Assembly: GCA_937923145.1 (NCBI GenBank)
Contig: CALAJT010000021.1
Span: 1-41,700 of the forward strand
Direction: 5' to 3'
Source: an uncultured Rubritalea sp.
Lineage (GTDB): Bacteria > Verrucomicrobiota > Verrucomicrobiia > Verrucomicrobiales > Akkermansiaceae
DNA length: 41,700 nucleotides
Part shown: positions 8,804-16,206 of the stretch, piece after piece
How positions within the stretch are numbered: the first letter of the stretch is position 1
How the letters are laid out: every line of letters begins with the position of its first letter
The notes under the pieces: model-generated
The model's input: the letters and a program-made list of their open reading frames with translations, nothing else
What the model was told of the DNA's origin: nothing
The model's database searches: none
Position numbers and translations under genes: made by a program

Positions 8804-10000
8804 TTAGTCTTCTTTCCTAGGCTTGGCACTACAGCAGCGGATCATGAAGAATCCTGTGACGGCTGAGAGTAATGAACCTGTGAGGATACCTATACGTGCC
8901 TCGGTGCTGTAGACATCTGCTCCAGATCCCTCCCAAGCGAGCGAGGCGATAAAGAGACTCATGGTGAAGCCGACACCACATAGACAGGCTAGTCCATAGA
9001 GCTGTTTCCAGCTGACTCCCGTTGGCATTGTAGCCCACTTGAGCTTAATGGTCATCCAGCACATGGCGAAGATTCCGAGCTGCTTACCTAAGAATAGTCC
9101 GAGCGCGATTCCGAGTGGCACTGGGCTTAGGAGAGCATCTAGGGATAAACCTGTTAGAGGCACACCAGCATTGGCGAAAGCGAATACTGGAAGGATGAAA
9201 AACGCAGTCCAACCGTGTAGGAAGTGCTCCAGTTTATTGGCTGGTGAGTATGATGTTTCATTATCACCTCCTGCCCGAGATGGAATGAAACAAGCTAGCA
9301 CTACTCCTGCTAGAGTGGCATGAACACCCGATTTTAGAACACTTACCCAGAGTATAATTCCGAGTAAGATGTATGGAGAGAGTGATTTCACTCCGGTCCT
9401 ATTGAGCAATGCTAGAAGCACTGTAACCACTGCCGCACTAGCTAGGGCAGCAAGCGAGAGCTGACTGGTATAGAATATAGCGATAATAATGATCGCAGCT
9501 AAGTCATCGATGACGGCAACTGAGGTGAGAAGAATTTTAAGAGCTACCGGAGCACGGCTTCCTAAGAGAGCTAATATACCTAGGGCGAATGCTATATCAG
9601 TCGCAGCTGGGATCGCCCAACCATTGAGTGCCTCAGCATTATCAAAGTTGATGTATGCGTAGATACTTGCTGGAAGCACTAGACCACCTAGTGCGGCAGC
9701 GAGAGGAAGCGTCATTTTTTTCCATTCGCTAAGTTCACCAAACAGCACTTCACGCTTAAGCTCTAGACCTACTAGCAGGAAGAATATAGCCATGAGTCCA
9801 TCATTAATCCAGAGGATTAATGGTTTGTGGATGACTAATTCGCCTACCAGTACTTTCACTGGTGTGTCTAGTAGAGCTGGATACCATGCGGCTCCCGTGT
9901 TCGCCACGATCAGGGCTAATAGTGTGGCTGCCATGAGTAACACTCCGCCGCTTGCTTCGTGTTTGCTCCACTTTTTGATAAAACTTACTGTGCTAGTCAT
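8804..10000 (-). CDS. nhaA: Na+/H+ antiporter NhaA
   Basis: This 398-residue inner-membrane antiporter exchanges cytoplasmic Na+ or Li+ for external protons, giving salt and alkali tolerance. The ion-binding aspartate pair is present in TSVAVIDDLAAI (D165, D166), and the unwound-helix motif PAATDIAFALG includes the conserved T134-D135 region. The N-terminal FxxxEASGGVLLMAATLLAL and the LVGLELKREVLFGEL segments are also diagnostic. Length is normal for NhaA. It is divergent from the small winged-helix regulator at 10135, and the shared intergenic region has an inverted repeat that might be its operator. Its stop lies four bases from that of the convergent ClC gene, with no terminator between them, so the two transcripts probably overlap. 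Confidence 0.97.
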   Translation of the reverse strand: MTSTVSFIKKWSKHEASGGVLLMAATLLALIVANTGAAWYPALLDTPVKVLVGELVIHKPLILWINDGLMAIFFLLVGLELKREVLFGELSEWKKMTLPLAAALGGLVLPASIYAYINFDNAEALNGWAIPAATDIAFALGILALLGSRAPVALKILLTSVAVIDDLAAIIIIAIFYTSQLSLAALASAAVVTVLLALLNRTGVKSLSPYILLGIILWVSVLKSGVHATLAGVVLACFIPSRAGGDNETSYSPANKLEHFLHGWTAFFILPVFAFANAGVPLTGLSLDALLSPVPLGIALGLFLGKQLGIFAMCWMTIKLKWATMPTGVSWKQLYGLACLCGVGFTMSLFIASLAWEGSGADVYSTEARIGILTGSLLSAVTGFFMIRCCSAKPRKED

Positions 10001-10063
10001 TAATGTATTGTTTAGGTGTGTATTTTTTTCTTGTAGACCCTCGTGAATCTGTGGAATATTAAA

Positions 10064-10097
10064 TCACGTTAAATCTATCACGCAATAAGAAACGTGA
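10064..10097. promoter_or_regulatory. Inverted repeat in the nhaA / regulator divergent promoter region
   Basis: TCACGTT at 10064-10070 and AACGTGA at 10091-10097 are perfect inverted 7-mers separated by 20 bases, with a further ATCACG between them at about 10078-10083. Spacing of the arm centres is about 27 bp, roughly two and a half helical turns. It could be an operator for the adjacent winged-helix protein, controlling itself and nhaA. This is inference from position. Confidence 0.35.
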
Positions 10098-10134
10098 CAT
10101 TTTTTTCATGTTTTAAAAATCACCAATTAATCAG

Positions 10135-10431
10135 ATGGAATCTAAGTCAAAAAAAACCAATAGCAAATGGACATTTCTCACTAATCACATGCATGTGCTA
10201 CTCTGCCTACACAGAGATGAAGAGACTACAGTAAGAGATCTTGCAAGCCAGATTGGAATCACTGAGCGATCAGTCCAGCGTATCCTCGCAGAAATGGTGG
10301 AGGCTAAAGTTCTGACTCGTAAGAAAATCGGTCGTAATAATAAATACAGTATACGTAAGAGCTACCGCCTGCGTCATCCACTAGAGAAGAACCACACTGT
10401 AGGAGAACTACTCTCTATTCTAGAAGAATAG
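10135..10431 (+). CDS. Small winged-helix (MarR-like) transcriptional regulator
   Basis: This 98-residue protein is almost entirely one winged helix-turn-helix domain. The helices span about 17-60, with a recognition-helix segment TERSVQRILAEMVEAKVL followed by a basic wing (TRKKIGRNNKYSIR). The C-terminus LRHPLEKNHTVGELLSIL is shared with a family of compact HTH proteins known in actinobacteria and Verrucomicrobia, where partners and targets are mostly uncharacterised. No ligand domain is present, so it may act as a dimer responding to something else. It is divergent from nhaA, making nhaA a possible target. There is no Shine-Dalgarno sequence before the ATG. Fold assignment is firm; the regulon is guesswork. 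Confidence 0.85.
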   Translation: MESKSKKTNSKWTFLTNHMHVLLCLHRDEETTVRDLASQIGITERSVQRILAEMVEAKVLTRKKIGRNNKYSIRKSYRLRHPLEKNHTVGELLSILEE

Positions 10432-10454
10432 CATCTAGAGAGAAGAATAAGGGC

Positions 10455-10632
10455 AAAAAAATACCGCCACGTCGTTCGTAAAGCTGTGAACCACTAATCC
10501 GAAAGCTCAGTAGGTGGGAACATCCATCAAGCGCCTGCCCTCCTGAAAAGGCACGACATTTACTCTCTGGTTCAGCTCCCTTAATAATATCATCGGTCTG
10601 GGTACGCTCTACATGCGAACGAACGCAGCAGC
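10455..10632 (-). ncRNA. ssrS: Candidate 6S RNA
   Basis: The minus strand encodes about 178 nt framed by a good sigma-70 promoter and a 3' T-run (A7 on the plus strand, 10455-10461). The two ends pair over a long distance: TGCGAACGA at 10614-10622 (plus strand) against TCGTTCGTA at 10472-10480, extended outward by GCTGCT/GGCGGT with wobbles. Nested pairing joins AGCTGAACCA-type and TGGTTCACAGCT-type arms (10567-10576 with 10483-10493), and an inner GTAGGTG/CGCCTGC helix sits near 10510-10537. A single long rod with internal bulges and this length is the 6S RNA architecture, which mimics an open promoter to bind RNA polymerase. The 3' segment GGTTCACAGC...GGCGG also resembles known 6S 3' ends. 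Identification is from structure and memory, not a covariance search. Confidence 0.6.
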
Positions 10633-10638
10633 AAAATT

Positions 10639-10666
10639 ACTATAGAAGTCCGTAGCTCTTATGCAA
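10639..10666 (-). promoter_or_regulatory. Sigma-70 promoter of the candidate 6S RNA
   Basis: On the minus strand, TTGCAT (plus-strand 10661-10666) is followed after 16 bases by TATAGT (10639-10644). A start about seven bases later falls at 10631-10633, exactly where the paired 5' end of the structured RNA begins. Confidence 0.6.
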
Positions 10667-10686
10667 ATACTTTTTTATCCAGGCGT

Positions 10687-11400
10687 TTAAAAATGCGTGT
10701 CTAGCCAGTCCGCAGTTTCTTCTGCGGCTCGCTCCCAGTGACCAGCGAATGAGTGGTCAGTTCCTTCGATTACTACATGCTTTTTCTTACCCTTAAGATG
10801 CTTGAATAGTGTTTCACTATCGCTTGGTAGCACTACGTCATCTTCAGATCCGTGGAGTAATAGCCACGGGATTCGATGTTCTTTTACTGCTGGTAGGACA
10901 GTGTCGATCCGAGTGAGATCGTCCATGAATCGTTGGGAAAGTGGAGTAGACTCGTCTTCCCACATGAATCCTTGATCTGGAACTTCATCGCCGAACTCTC
11001 GTTCTGCAAAGCCTTTTGTATCGACCATCCCTGCTAGTGAGATTAGGACACTGATACGGTCATCTTTAGCTGCTGAGAGAGCCCCCACTGCACCTCCCAT
11101 GCTGTAGCCGATGTAGGCAATTTTCTTTGATCCTTTGACTTGGTCTAGCACAGCGGCTAGGTCTTCTACTTCTTTAGAAATAGTAGCTTCACGGAAGTCT
11201 CCCCCGCTCTGACCGCATCCAGCAAATGAAATTCGCATCGTTGGATAGCCTTTCGCAGCAAGCATGGTAGCTAACTCCACCATGAATTCTCTATCCTTAT
11301 CACCTGTGACACCGTGAGCTAGAATTACTAGTTTCTCGTCTGTGTCTGCATCGTGAAGTGCATAGTCTATCTTTTCGCCGTGTCGATTGTGAATTTCCAT
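10687..11400 (-). CDS. Alpha/beta hydrolase (serine esterase-like)
   Basis: This 237-residue cytoplasmic protein has the alpha/beta hydrolase fold. The oxyanion-hole HG follows strand 3 (LVILAHGVTG, 25-33), the nucleophile elbow is GYSMGG with Ser100, the acid is in LLHGSEDDVV (Asp187 or Asp188), and the base is in GTDHSFAG (His216). The order and spacing fit the acyl-aminoacyl-peptidase / lysophospholipase-like group of small esterases. The substrate cannot be told from sequence. There is no signal peptide. It lies 48 bases downstream of the rhomboid gene on the same strand and could be the last gene of that transcript, and is followed by the 6S RNA region. Confidence 0.88.
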   Translation of the reverse strand: MEIHNRHGEKIDYALHDADTDEKLVILAHGVTGDKDREFMVELATMLAAKGYPTMRISFAGCGQSGGDFREATISKEVEDLAAVLDQVKGSKKIAYIGYSMGGAVGALSAAKDDRISVLISLAGMVDTKGFAEREFGDEVPDQGFMWEDESTPLSQRFMDDLTRIDTVLPAVKEHRIPWLLLHGSEDDVVLPSDSETLFKHLKGKKKHVVIEGTDHSFAGHWERAAEETADWLDTHF

Positions 11401-11448
11401 GGTGTTATCTAAGACTAGAAAAGAAATTCTTCAAGTAGATATAAGAAA

Positions 11449-12069
11449 TCAAATATTAGTGGCTAGTAACTTCGCTTCCTTAGTCCGATTCCAGCCAAAC
11501 CATGCACCCGCTAGCATACCGCAGAGATGACCTTCCCACGATATTTGATTAGGAGCGAATACAGGGACTACTCCGAAAATCATACCACCGAAGAATACAC
11601 CTACGATGACGCCGATGAGAATCCAAAGAGGCTTTCTCTCTAAAATGGCTCGTGTCATGACATAGCCAAAGTAACCATAGATCAAACCACTGGCTCCGAT
11701 GTGCAGCCCAGGACTACCTATTATCCAGGTGCCAATGCCACCGAGTAATATGATCACTGTTGTCGCTACAATGAAGTTCTCTTTCTCCGCTTTGAGAACG
11801 ATCCAGCCCAGAATGAAGAATGGTATTGTGTTAGAAATCAAATGCCCGAACCCACCATGTAGAAATGGCATGAGAGGGATACCAATTAAGCCTAAAAGCT
11901 GTCTTGGCCGAATGCCAAAAGCGTCTAAAGGCTGCCCCGGCAGGATGAAATCGATCGCCTCAAGTATGTAGCCGAACACCACAGCCAAGACAAGTCCACG
12001 CAGACTCATAGGCACATGGTCTATCCAGATTTTCCTAGGGCTTGCTACACTGAAGGGGTCATTAGGCAT
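11449..12069 (-). CDS. Rhomboid-family intramembrane serine protease
   Basis: This 206-residue membrane protein has the rhomboid catalytic dyad: Ser127 in GASGLIYG and His181 in WEGHLCGMLAG. The L1/TM2 motif HGGFGHLISNTIPF supplies the conserved H76 and N80 that line the active site. Five or six hydrophobic segments fit the basic bacterial rhomboid core. Such enzymes cut transmembrane helices of substrates within the bilayer. Its substrate is unknown. It lies 35 bases downstream of a second intramembrane protease gene of a different class (M50), an unusual pairing. The ATG at 12069 gives a short cytoplasmic start MPNDPFSVASPRK. Confidence 0.92.
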   Translation of the reverse strand: MPNDPFSVASPRKIWIDHVPMSLRGLVLAVVFGYILEAIDFILPGQPLDAFGIRPRQLLGLIGIPLMPFLHGGFGHLISNTIPFFILGWIVLKAEKENFIVATTVIILLGGIGTWIIGSPGLHIGASGLIYGYFGYVMTRAILERKPLWILIGVIVGVFFGGMIFGVVPVFAPNQISWEGHLCGMLAGAWFGWNRTKEAKLLATNI

Positions 12070-12104
12070 TCAATATTTATACTATAGAATAGAAAGAACG
12101 CTAA

Positions 12105-12740
12105 TTATTTAAAGCGTTCGTATGCTTGGTAATTTTGCCAGCCAAACATGAACATGAAGATACCTACGAATATGAAACCGTTAGTCAAACCTAAGATACC
12201 AATTATTCCTGCTGAGATCATGCTTATAATCAAAGTTAGCTTTATGCGCTTAGGCCCTAAGATGGCCTCTAACATTCTTCCACCATCTAGCGGTAGCACA
12301 GGGACACAGTTAAAGACTGCCCAGAACATACTGACAACATGGAAGTAAAACACCATTAGTGCCATTTTATTATTGGGAATATCAATGTGATTACGAGTCA
12401 CCAAGTAATAAACTAGGTAGCCTAATGTGAATTGAAGAAGAGGCCCCGCTAAAGTTACTAAGAAACTTTGTTGACGTGTTAGTATGCCTGCTGGGTGAGT
12501 CGCATAGCCCCCGAAAGATGCTAATACAATCTGCGTAGGTAGTCCGTATTTTTTAATCATCAGTGCATGTCCTAGCTCGTGGATCAAAATACTTAGGAAT
12601 GCTACGAATACAAAAATTCCTGCATTCACCAGCATATCACTAGGTGAGCCTTGATTCCACAGAATCCCTAGAATTCCGATGATAACCCAGAAGGATGGTT
12701 CTACTCTAACAGGTATTTTGAATATATTGAATTCTAGCAT
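12105..12740 (-). CDS. Site-2 protease-like M50 metalloprotease
   Basis: This 211-residue polytopic membrane protein carries the zinc motif HELGH (54-58) and the third-ligand motif NCVPVLPLDGGRM with Asp152, which together define M50 proteases. It lacks PDZ or CBS domains, so it belongs with the compact S2P-like proteins (SpoIVFB/Rv-type minimal core) rather than RseP. Such enzymes cleave transmembrane segments, often of anti-sigma factors, but no anti-sigma gene is in the window. The start is four bases after the stop of leuA, implying co-transcription with leuA ahead and the rhomboid gene behind. Confidence 0.92.
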   Translation of the reverse strand: MLEFNIFKIPVRVEPSFWVIIGILGILWNQGSPSDMLVNAGIFVFVAFLSILIHELGHALMIKKYGLPTQIVLASFGGYATHPAGILTRQQSFLVTLAGPLLQFTLGYLVYYLVTRNHIDIPNNKMALMVFYFHVVSMFWAVFNCVPVLPLDGGRMLEAILGPKRIKLTLIISMISAGIIGILGLTNGFIFVGIFMFMFGWQNYQAYERFK

Positions 12741-12743
12741 CGT

Positions 12744-14447
12744 TTAGTGTTCTTTAGTAAGTTCGTTTAGAGCATTCCAAGCGCTCACAAGAGCTTGGAG
12801 ACCTGCCATCTCTATAGATGGGTCAATGCCGCACCCCCAGATGAGGTTTGGTGTATTATCACACTGAAGCTGGATGTAAGCAGCAGAGTCTGAGTCAGAT
12901 CCACCACGTATCGCATGGGAGCGATAATCGGTCAAATTGAAGCTTTTAAGTCCAGCGTTTTGGAGTGCTTGAGTGAGCGAATTGATCGGTCCGTTACCTA
13001 AACCTTTGATCTCTTTTTCTTCGCCGTTGATACTTATTTTAGCGGTGCATGAGACTTCACCACGACCACCAGCGCTATGATCCAGCTCGTAGTCGACTAG
13101 GCTGAGCGGTTGATCAATATTGACAAAGTGCTTGTAAAAAGCATCGCGAATTTCATCTGCCTCTAGTTCTCTGCCTAGCTCATCAGCGATACCGTAGATT
13201 ACACTGCCCACAGTGGGGTGCATAGTTTTCGGTAAATCAAGACCACATTCACGCTCTAGGATATAGGCTATTCCACCCTTACCACTTTGAGAATTAATGC
13301 GGATAATAGCTTCATAAGAACGCCCCACATCCATAGGGTCAATAGTGAGGTAGGGAATCTCAAATGGAGTCTCTGGATCATTTGCTAAATCAATCTTGCG
13401 TCTATCTATCCCCTTCTTGATCGCATCTTGGTGCGAGCCTGAGAAGGCGGTAAATACGAGTTCACCAGCGTAAGGATGACGTTCAGGAACAGTGAGTTTA
13501 GTCACTTCCTCATAGACAGCTCTGATTTCTGAAATGTTAGAAAAATCTAGCCCTGTATCGATGCCATGAGAGTTCATATTAAGGGCTACAGTAGCTATAT
13601 CTAGATTACCTGTGCGCTCCCCATTGCCGAACAATGTTCCTTCCACACGATCGGCACCAGCTAGTAATGCTAGCTCAGTGGCTGCTGTTCCTGTGCCACG
13701 GTCATTGTGCGTGTGGAGTGAGATGATCACTTTATTACGATCCTTCATGTTACGGCAGAACCACTCTATCATGTCGGCATGCACATTCGGAGTCGTCCAC
13801 TCGACTGTGGCAGGAAGATTAAGAATCATCTTATTTTCCTCTGTAGGCTCATACACATCCATCACTGCTTCACAGACTTCGAGAGCGTATTCTAGCTCTG
13901 TGTCTGAGAACGACTCTGGTGAATACTGCATGATCAACTTCGTGCCTGGTAAAGTAGGCGAAAGCTCCTTGATTAGCTTGGCGCCATCAACAGCGATCTG
14001 TTTGATCTTCTCTTGCGAAGCATCGGAAAAGGTCACCTTGCGCTGAAGAGGAGAGGTGGAATTATATAAGTGAACAATCGCAGACTTAGCTCCATGGAGA
14101 GCCGCGAATGTTCTACGAATAAGATGCTCACGAGCTTGTACAAGCACCTGCACAGTCACATCATCAGGGATACGACCTTCCTCCACAAGTCTGCGGAGAA
14201 AGTTAAATTCCGTATCTGAAGCCGATGGAAAACCGACTTCGATTTGCTTGAAACCGATCGCCACCAGCAGGTCAAAAAACTCTAACTTTTCTTCGATATT
14301 CATAGGCACTGGTAGCGACTGATTTCCATCACGGAGATCGACGCTGGTCCATATAGGAGCCTGAGTTATCGTTTTATTCGGCCATTCACGGTTAGGAAGT
14401 GACACCCCCTGAAACGGTCTGTATTTTTTTACTGCTGATGCTTTCAT
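12744..14447 (-). CDS. leuA: 2-isopropylmalate synthase
   Basis: This 567-residue enzyme condenses acetyl-CoA with 2-oxoisovalerate, the first committed step of leucine synthesis. The TIM-barrel domain (about 30-310) has the metal site DLRDGNQ (37-43) and the histidine motif SLHTHNDRGTG. The C-terminal LeuA dimer domain (about 440-565), which binds leucine for feedback inhibition, ends in the conserved AYIQLQ region. The N-terminus YRPFQGVSLPNREWPNKTIT is that of the actinobacterial-type LeuA subgroup rather than the shorter E. coli type. The other leucine genes are not nearby. It follows tpx after 15 bases and precedes the M50 gene by three. Confidence 0.97.
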   Translation of the reverse strand: MKASAVKKYRPFQGVSLPNREWPNKTITQAPIWTSVDLRDGNQSLPVPMNIEEKLEFFDLLVAIGFKQIEVGFPSASDTEFNFLRRLVEEGRIPDDVTVQVLVQAREHLIRRTFAALHGAKSAIVHLYNSTSPLQRKVTFSDASQEKIKQIAVDGAKLIKELSPTLPGTKLIMQYSPESFSDTELEYALEVCEAVMDVYEPTEENKMILNLPATVEWTTPNVHADMIEWFCRNMKDRNKVIISLHTHNDRGTGTAATELALLAGADRVEGTLFGNGERTGNLDIATVALNMNSHGIDTGLDFSNISEIRAVYEEVTKLTVPERHPYAGELVFTAFSGSHQDAIKKGIDRRKIDLANDPETPFEIPYLTIDPMDVGRSYEAIIRINSQSGKGGIAYILERECGLDLPKTMHPTVGSVIYGIADELGRELEADEIRDAFYKHFVNIDQPLSLVDYELDHSAGGRGEVSCTAKISINGEEKEIKGLGNGPINSLTQALQNAGLKSFNLTDYRSHAIRGGSDSDSAAYIQLQCDNTPNLIWGCGIDPSIEMAGLQALVSAWNALNELTKEH

Positions 14448-14462
14448 GATATTTTATTCTAA

Positions 14463-14960
14463 CTATAATGCCGCCATTGCAGCATCGTAATTTGGTTCTT
14501 GCGTGACCTCAGGGACTAGCTCTGAGTATGTGACTGTGTGTGACTCATCGAGCACGAGTGTGGCACGAGCGAGCAGACCAGCTAGAGGTCCATCAGTCAT
14601 CTTGACGCCGTAGCCATCAGCAAATGATCCACATCTGAAATCAGAAGTAGTCACCGCATTCTCAATACCCTCTGCACCACAGAAGCGACCGAAAGCGAAT
14701 GGTAGATCGAGTGAAACGAAGAGTAAGATGACATCATCATTACCTGCTAATTTCTGACTAAATGCTTTTAATTGAAGCGCGCATACGCCTGTGTCTACAC
14801 TTGGAAATACGTTGAGAACGACTTTCTTGCCCGCGAAATCTGATAGCTTCACAGTTCCGAGGCTTGTGTCTACTACGCTAAAGTCAGGAGCTGTATCCCC
14901 TACTGCTGGAAGTGACCCGCTTGTGTTTACTGGATCTCCTTTAAATGTTATTTGTGCCAT
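14463..14960 (-). CDS. tpx: Thiol peroxidase (atypical 2-Cys peroxiredoxin)
   Basis: This 165-residue protein reduces hydrogen peroxide and alkyl hydroperoxides using thioredoxin. The peroxidatic cysteine is Cys60 in FPSVDTGVCALQ and the resolving cysteine is Cys94 in RFCGAEG, the spacing of the Tpx family. The N-terminus ITFKGDPVNTSGSLPAVGD is typical. The usual S-A-D-L-P-F-A segment reads SLDLPFAF here, a mild deviation. There is no signal peptide, so it acts in the cytoplasm. Leucine synthase follows 15 bases downstream. A degenerate 10-bp repeat region lies upstream. Confidence 0.96.
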   Translation of the reverse strand: MAQITFKGDPVNTSGSLPAVGDTAPDFSVVDTSLGTVKLSDFAGKKVVLNVFPSVDTGVCALQLKAFSQKLAGNDDVILLFVSLDLPFAFGRFCGAEGIENAVTTSDFRCGSFADGYGVKMTDGPLAGLLARATLVLDESHTVTYSELVPEVTQEPNYDAAMAAL

Positions 14961-15027
14961 AATGTTTGTTTTCTAGTTATTGTTGGTTTAGTTTGTAAGT
15001 TGCTTGGGTTGTTGCCTGCGGCGCTCA

Positions 15028-15125
15028 ACACGAATCTGCACTAATCTAAGCGAATCTCACGAATATTTTTTAGGGCTTGGCTTCATCGTATACAGCATTC
15101 GTCTTTATTCGTGAAGGTTCGTGGT
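15028..15125. repeat. Degenerate 10-bp tandem repeat and related ATTCGTG motifs
   Basis: From 15031 the sequence shows a period of ten: CGAATCTGCA, CTAATCTAAG, CGAATCTCAC, GAAT. A second block (ATTCGT, ATTCGTGAAG, GTTCGTGG at about 15098-15124) has the same word on the other strand. The area lies between trmB and tpx and is non-coding. Similar ATTCGTG-rich intergenic repeats are known from memory in several environmental bacteria, but no function is established. Confidence 0.5.
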
Positions 15126-15148
15126 AAAGCTTTTGTATCCTTATCGTA

Positions 15149-15757
15149 TTATTTTTTATACCAAAGCTGGTGCATGGATTTGCCTTCGGCTTCCCATTGG
15201 ATTTGGAAATCGGTTTTTGGGTAGAAGAAGGTGTCGTCAGTCCATTCTTGTTGGTTGAGTTTTTTGAATTGGTCCATTTCTTCACAGACCCATTCATAGT
15301 ATTCTGGGTGGTCTGTTTTAAAGCAGAATTCGCCGTCGTACTTAAGTGCGGTGTAGAGACATTCTAGGAAGTCTTGCTGCACTAGTCTACGACGGTGATG
15401 CCTGGCTTTTGGCCATGGATCTGGACACAGTAGGTGGAGGCGGTCGATGCTTTTAGGAGGGAAGAGATATTCGATCACATATTTACTCTCAAGTCTTAGC
15501 ACCTTACAATTAGTTAGACCAGCTCGCTCTGCCTTGCGTGATACTTTCTTGGCTCTACCTAAAAGGCGCTCTACTCCGAGGAAATTACGCTCAGGGTATT
15601 GCTGTGCCATTGCGATGAGGAATGAGCCATCACCACAGCCTAGATCCACCTCTATCGGTGCATCATTACCAAAGATATCATGCGGGTTGATACGATCAAA
15701 ATAATCGCTCGGCATGTATTCACAGGCTTCTGGCTGTCTCTGCTTAGTAGCTTCCAT
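15149..15757 (-). CDS. trmB: tRNA (guanine-N7-)-methyltransferase
   Basis: This 202-residue SAM-dependent enzyme methylates G46 in the tRNA variable loop. The SAM motif is IEVDLGCGDGSFLI (about 34-47), followed by the E-R acidic loop NFLGVER. The family-specific CPDPWPKARHHRRRL segment and the C-terminal FKTDHPEYYEW are diagnostic. Length is slightly below the E. coli protein because the N-terminal extension is short. The gene is alone on its transcript, with a repeat-containing gap of 188 bases before tpx. No Shine-Dalgarno sequence is visible. Confidence 0.96.
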   Translation of the reverse strand: MEATKQRQPEACEYMPSDYFDRINPHDIFGNDAPIEVDLGCGDGSFLIAMAQQYPERNFLGVERLLGRAKKVSRKAERAGLTNCKVLRLESKYVIEYLFPPKSIDRLHLLCPDPWPKARHHRRRLVQQDFLECLYTALKYDGEFCFKTDHPEYYEWVCEEMDQFKKLNQQEWTDDTFFYPKTDFQIQWEAEGKSMHQLWYKK

Positions 15758-15846
15758 GTGCGGAGTTTGTACATGCTCTGTCCACTATGCAAGCAAGAGA
15801 ATGAATCCGTCTATTTTTTTGTCATTCCGTAATATAACCTCTTGCG

Positions 15847-15868
15847 GCTAATTTAATTTTTACTACAA
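15847..15868 (+). promoter_or_regulatory. Sigma-70-like promoter abutting the small lipoprotein gene
   Basis: TTGCGG followed after 16 bases by TACAAT ends within a few bases of the first ATG at 15871. A transcript from this promoter would begin at or near the second in-frame ATG (15877), giving a leaderless or nearly leaderless message. Confidence 0.4.
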
Positions 15869-15870
15869 TA

Positions 15871-16110
15871 ATGAGAATGAAACCTAAACATTTAATTCTC
15901 ATTCCTGTCGTTATCATAACAGCCTCACTCCCTAGCTGTATCGTACCTAATTCACCAGATCCAGTAGGCGACAGCTTCAAACGCACTGGCGATGCTATAG
16001 GTAATGTAGTCAATGGAGTAGTAGGCACTGTGAATTCTAATGCAAAACAACAGCAAACACCAACTTCACAACAGAACTATCCCCAGACTACTCCTTATCA
16101 GACAAGGTAG
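15871..16110 (+). CDS. Small predicted lipoprotein of unknown function
   Basis: The product is 79 residues (77 if it starts at the second ATG, 15877, which the promoter position favours). It has a basic start, a hydrophobic core and a lipobox SLPSC, so it should be lipid-anchored at a cysteine near residue 23. The mature part has a GDSFKRTGDAIGNVVNGVVG segment resembling an amphipathic helix of entericidin-like small lipoproteins, and a disordered Gln/Thr/Pro-rich tail. I do not recognise a family. It stands alone, followed by a hairpin terminator shared with the convergent dehydrogenase gene. Confidence 0.7.
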   Translation: MRMKPKHLILIPVVIITASLPSCIVPNSPDPVGDSFKRTGDAIGNVVNGVVGTVNSNAKQQQTPTSQQNYPQTTPYQTR

Positions 16111-16180
16111 TTAGCAAAGTAAGTATCGAACATAACTCGCAACCCATAACCCTTGACCCGTAAGCTATGGGTCACTTAGC

Positions 16181-16206
16181 GGGAGACTTAAATTCATACG
16201 TCTCCC
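16181..16206 (+). terminator. Hairpin terminator between the lipoprotein and dehydrogenase genes
   Basis: GGGAGAC (16181-16187) and GTCTCCC (16200-16206) form a perfect 7-bp stem with a 12-nt loop, followed by TTACTTTTTC on the plus strand. A weaker GACCC/GGGTC hairpin lies just before it at 16155-16173. Confidence 0.65.

Noticed and set aside
10415..10431. CTATTCT-AGA-AGAATAG palindrome at the end of the regulator gene
   Set aside because: It lies in the last codons and stop of the coding sequence and is not followed by a T-run; it is too weak for a terminator call.
15070..15297. 75-codon minus-strand frame overlapping the 3' end of trmB
   Set aside because: It overlaps trmB in another frame and then runs into the degenerate repeat; composition is Asn/Lys/Ser low-complexity.
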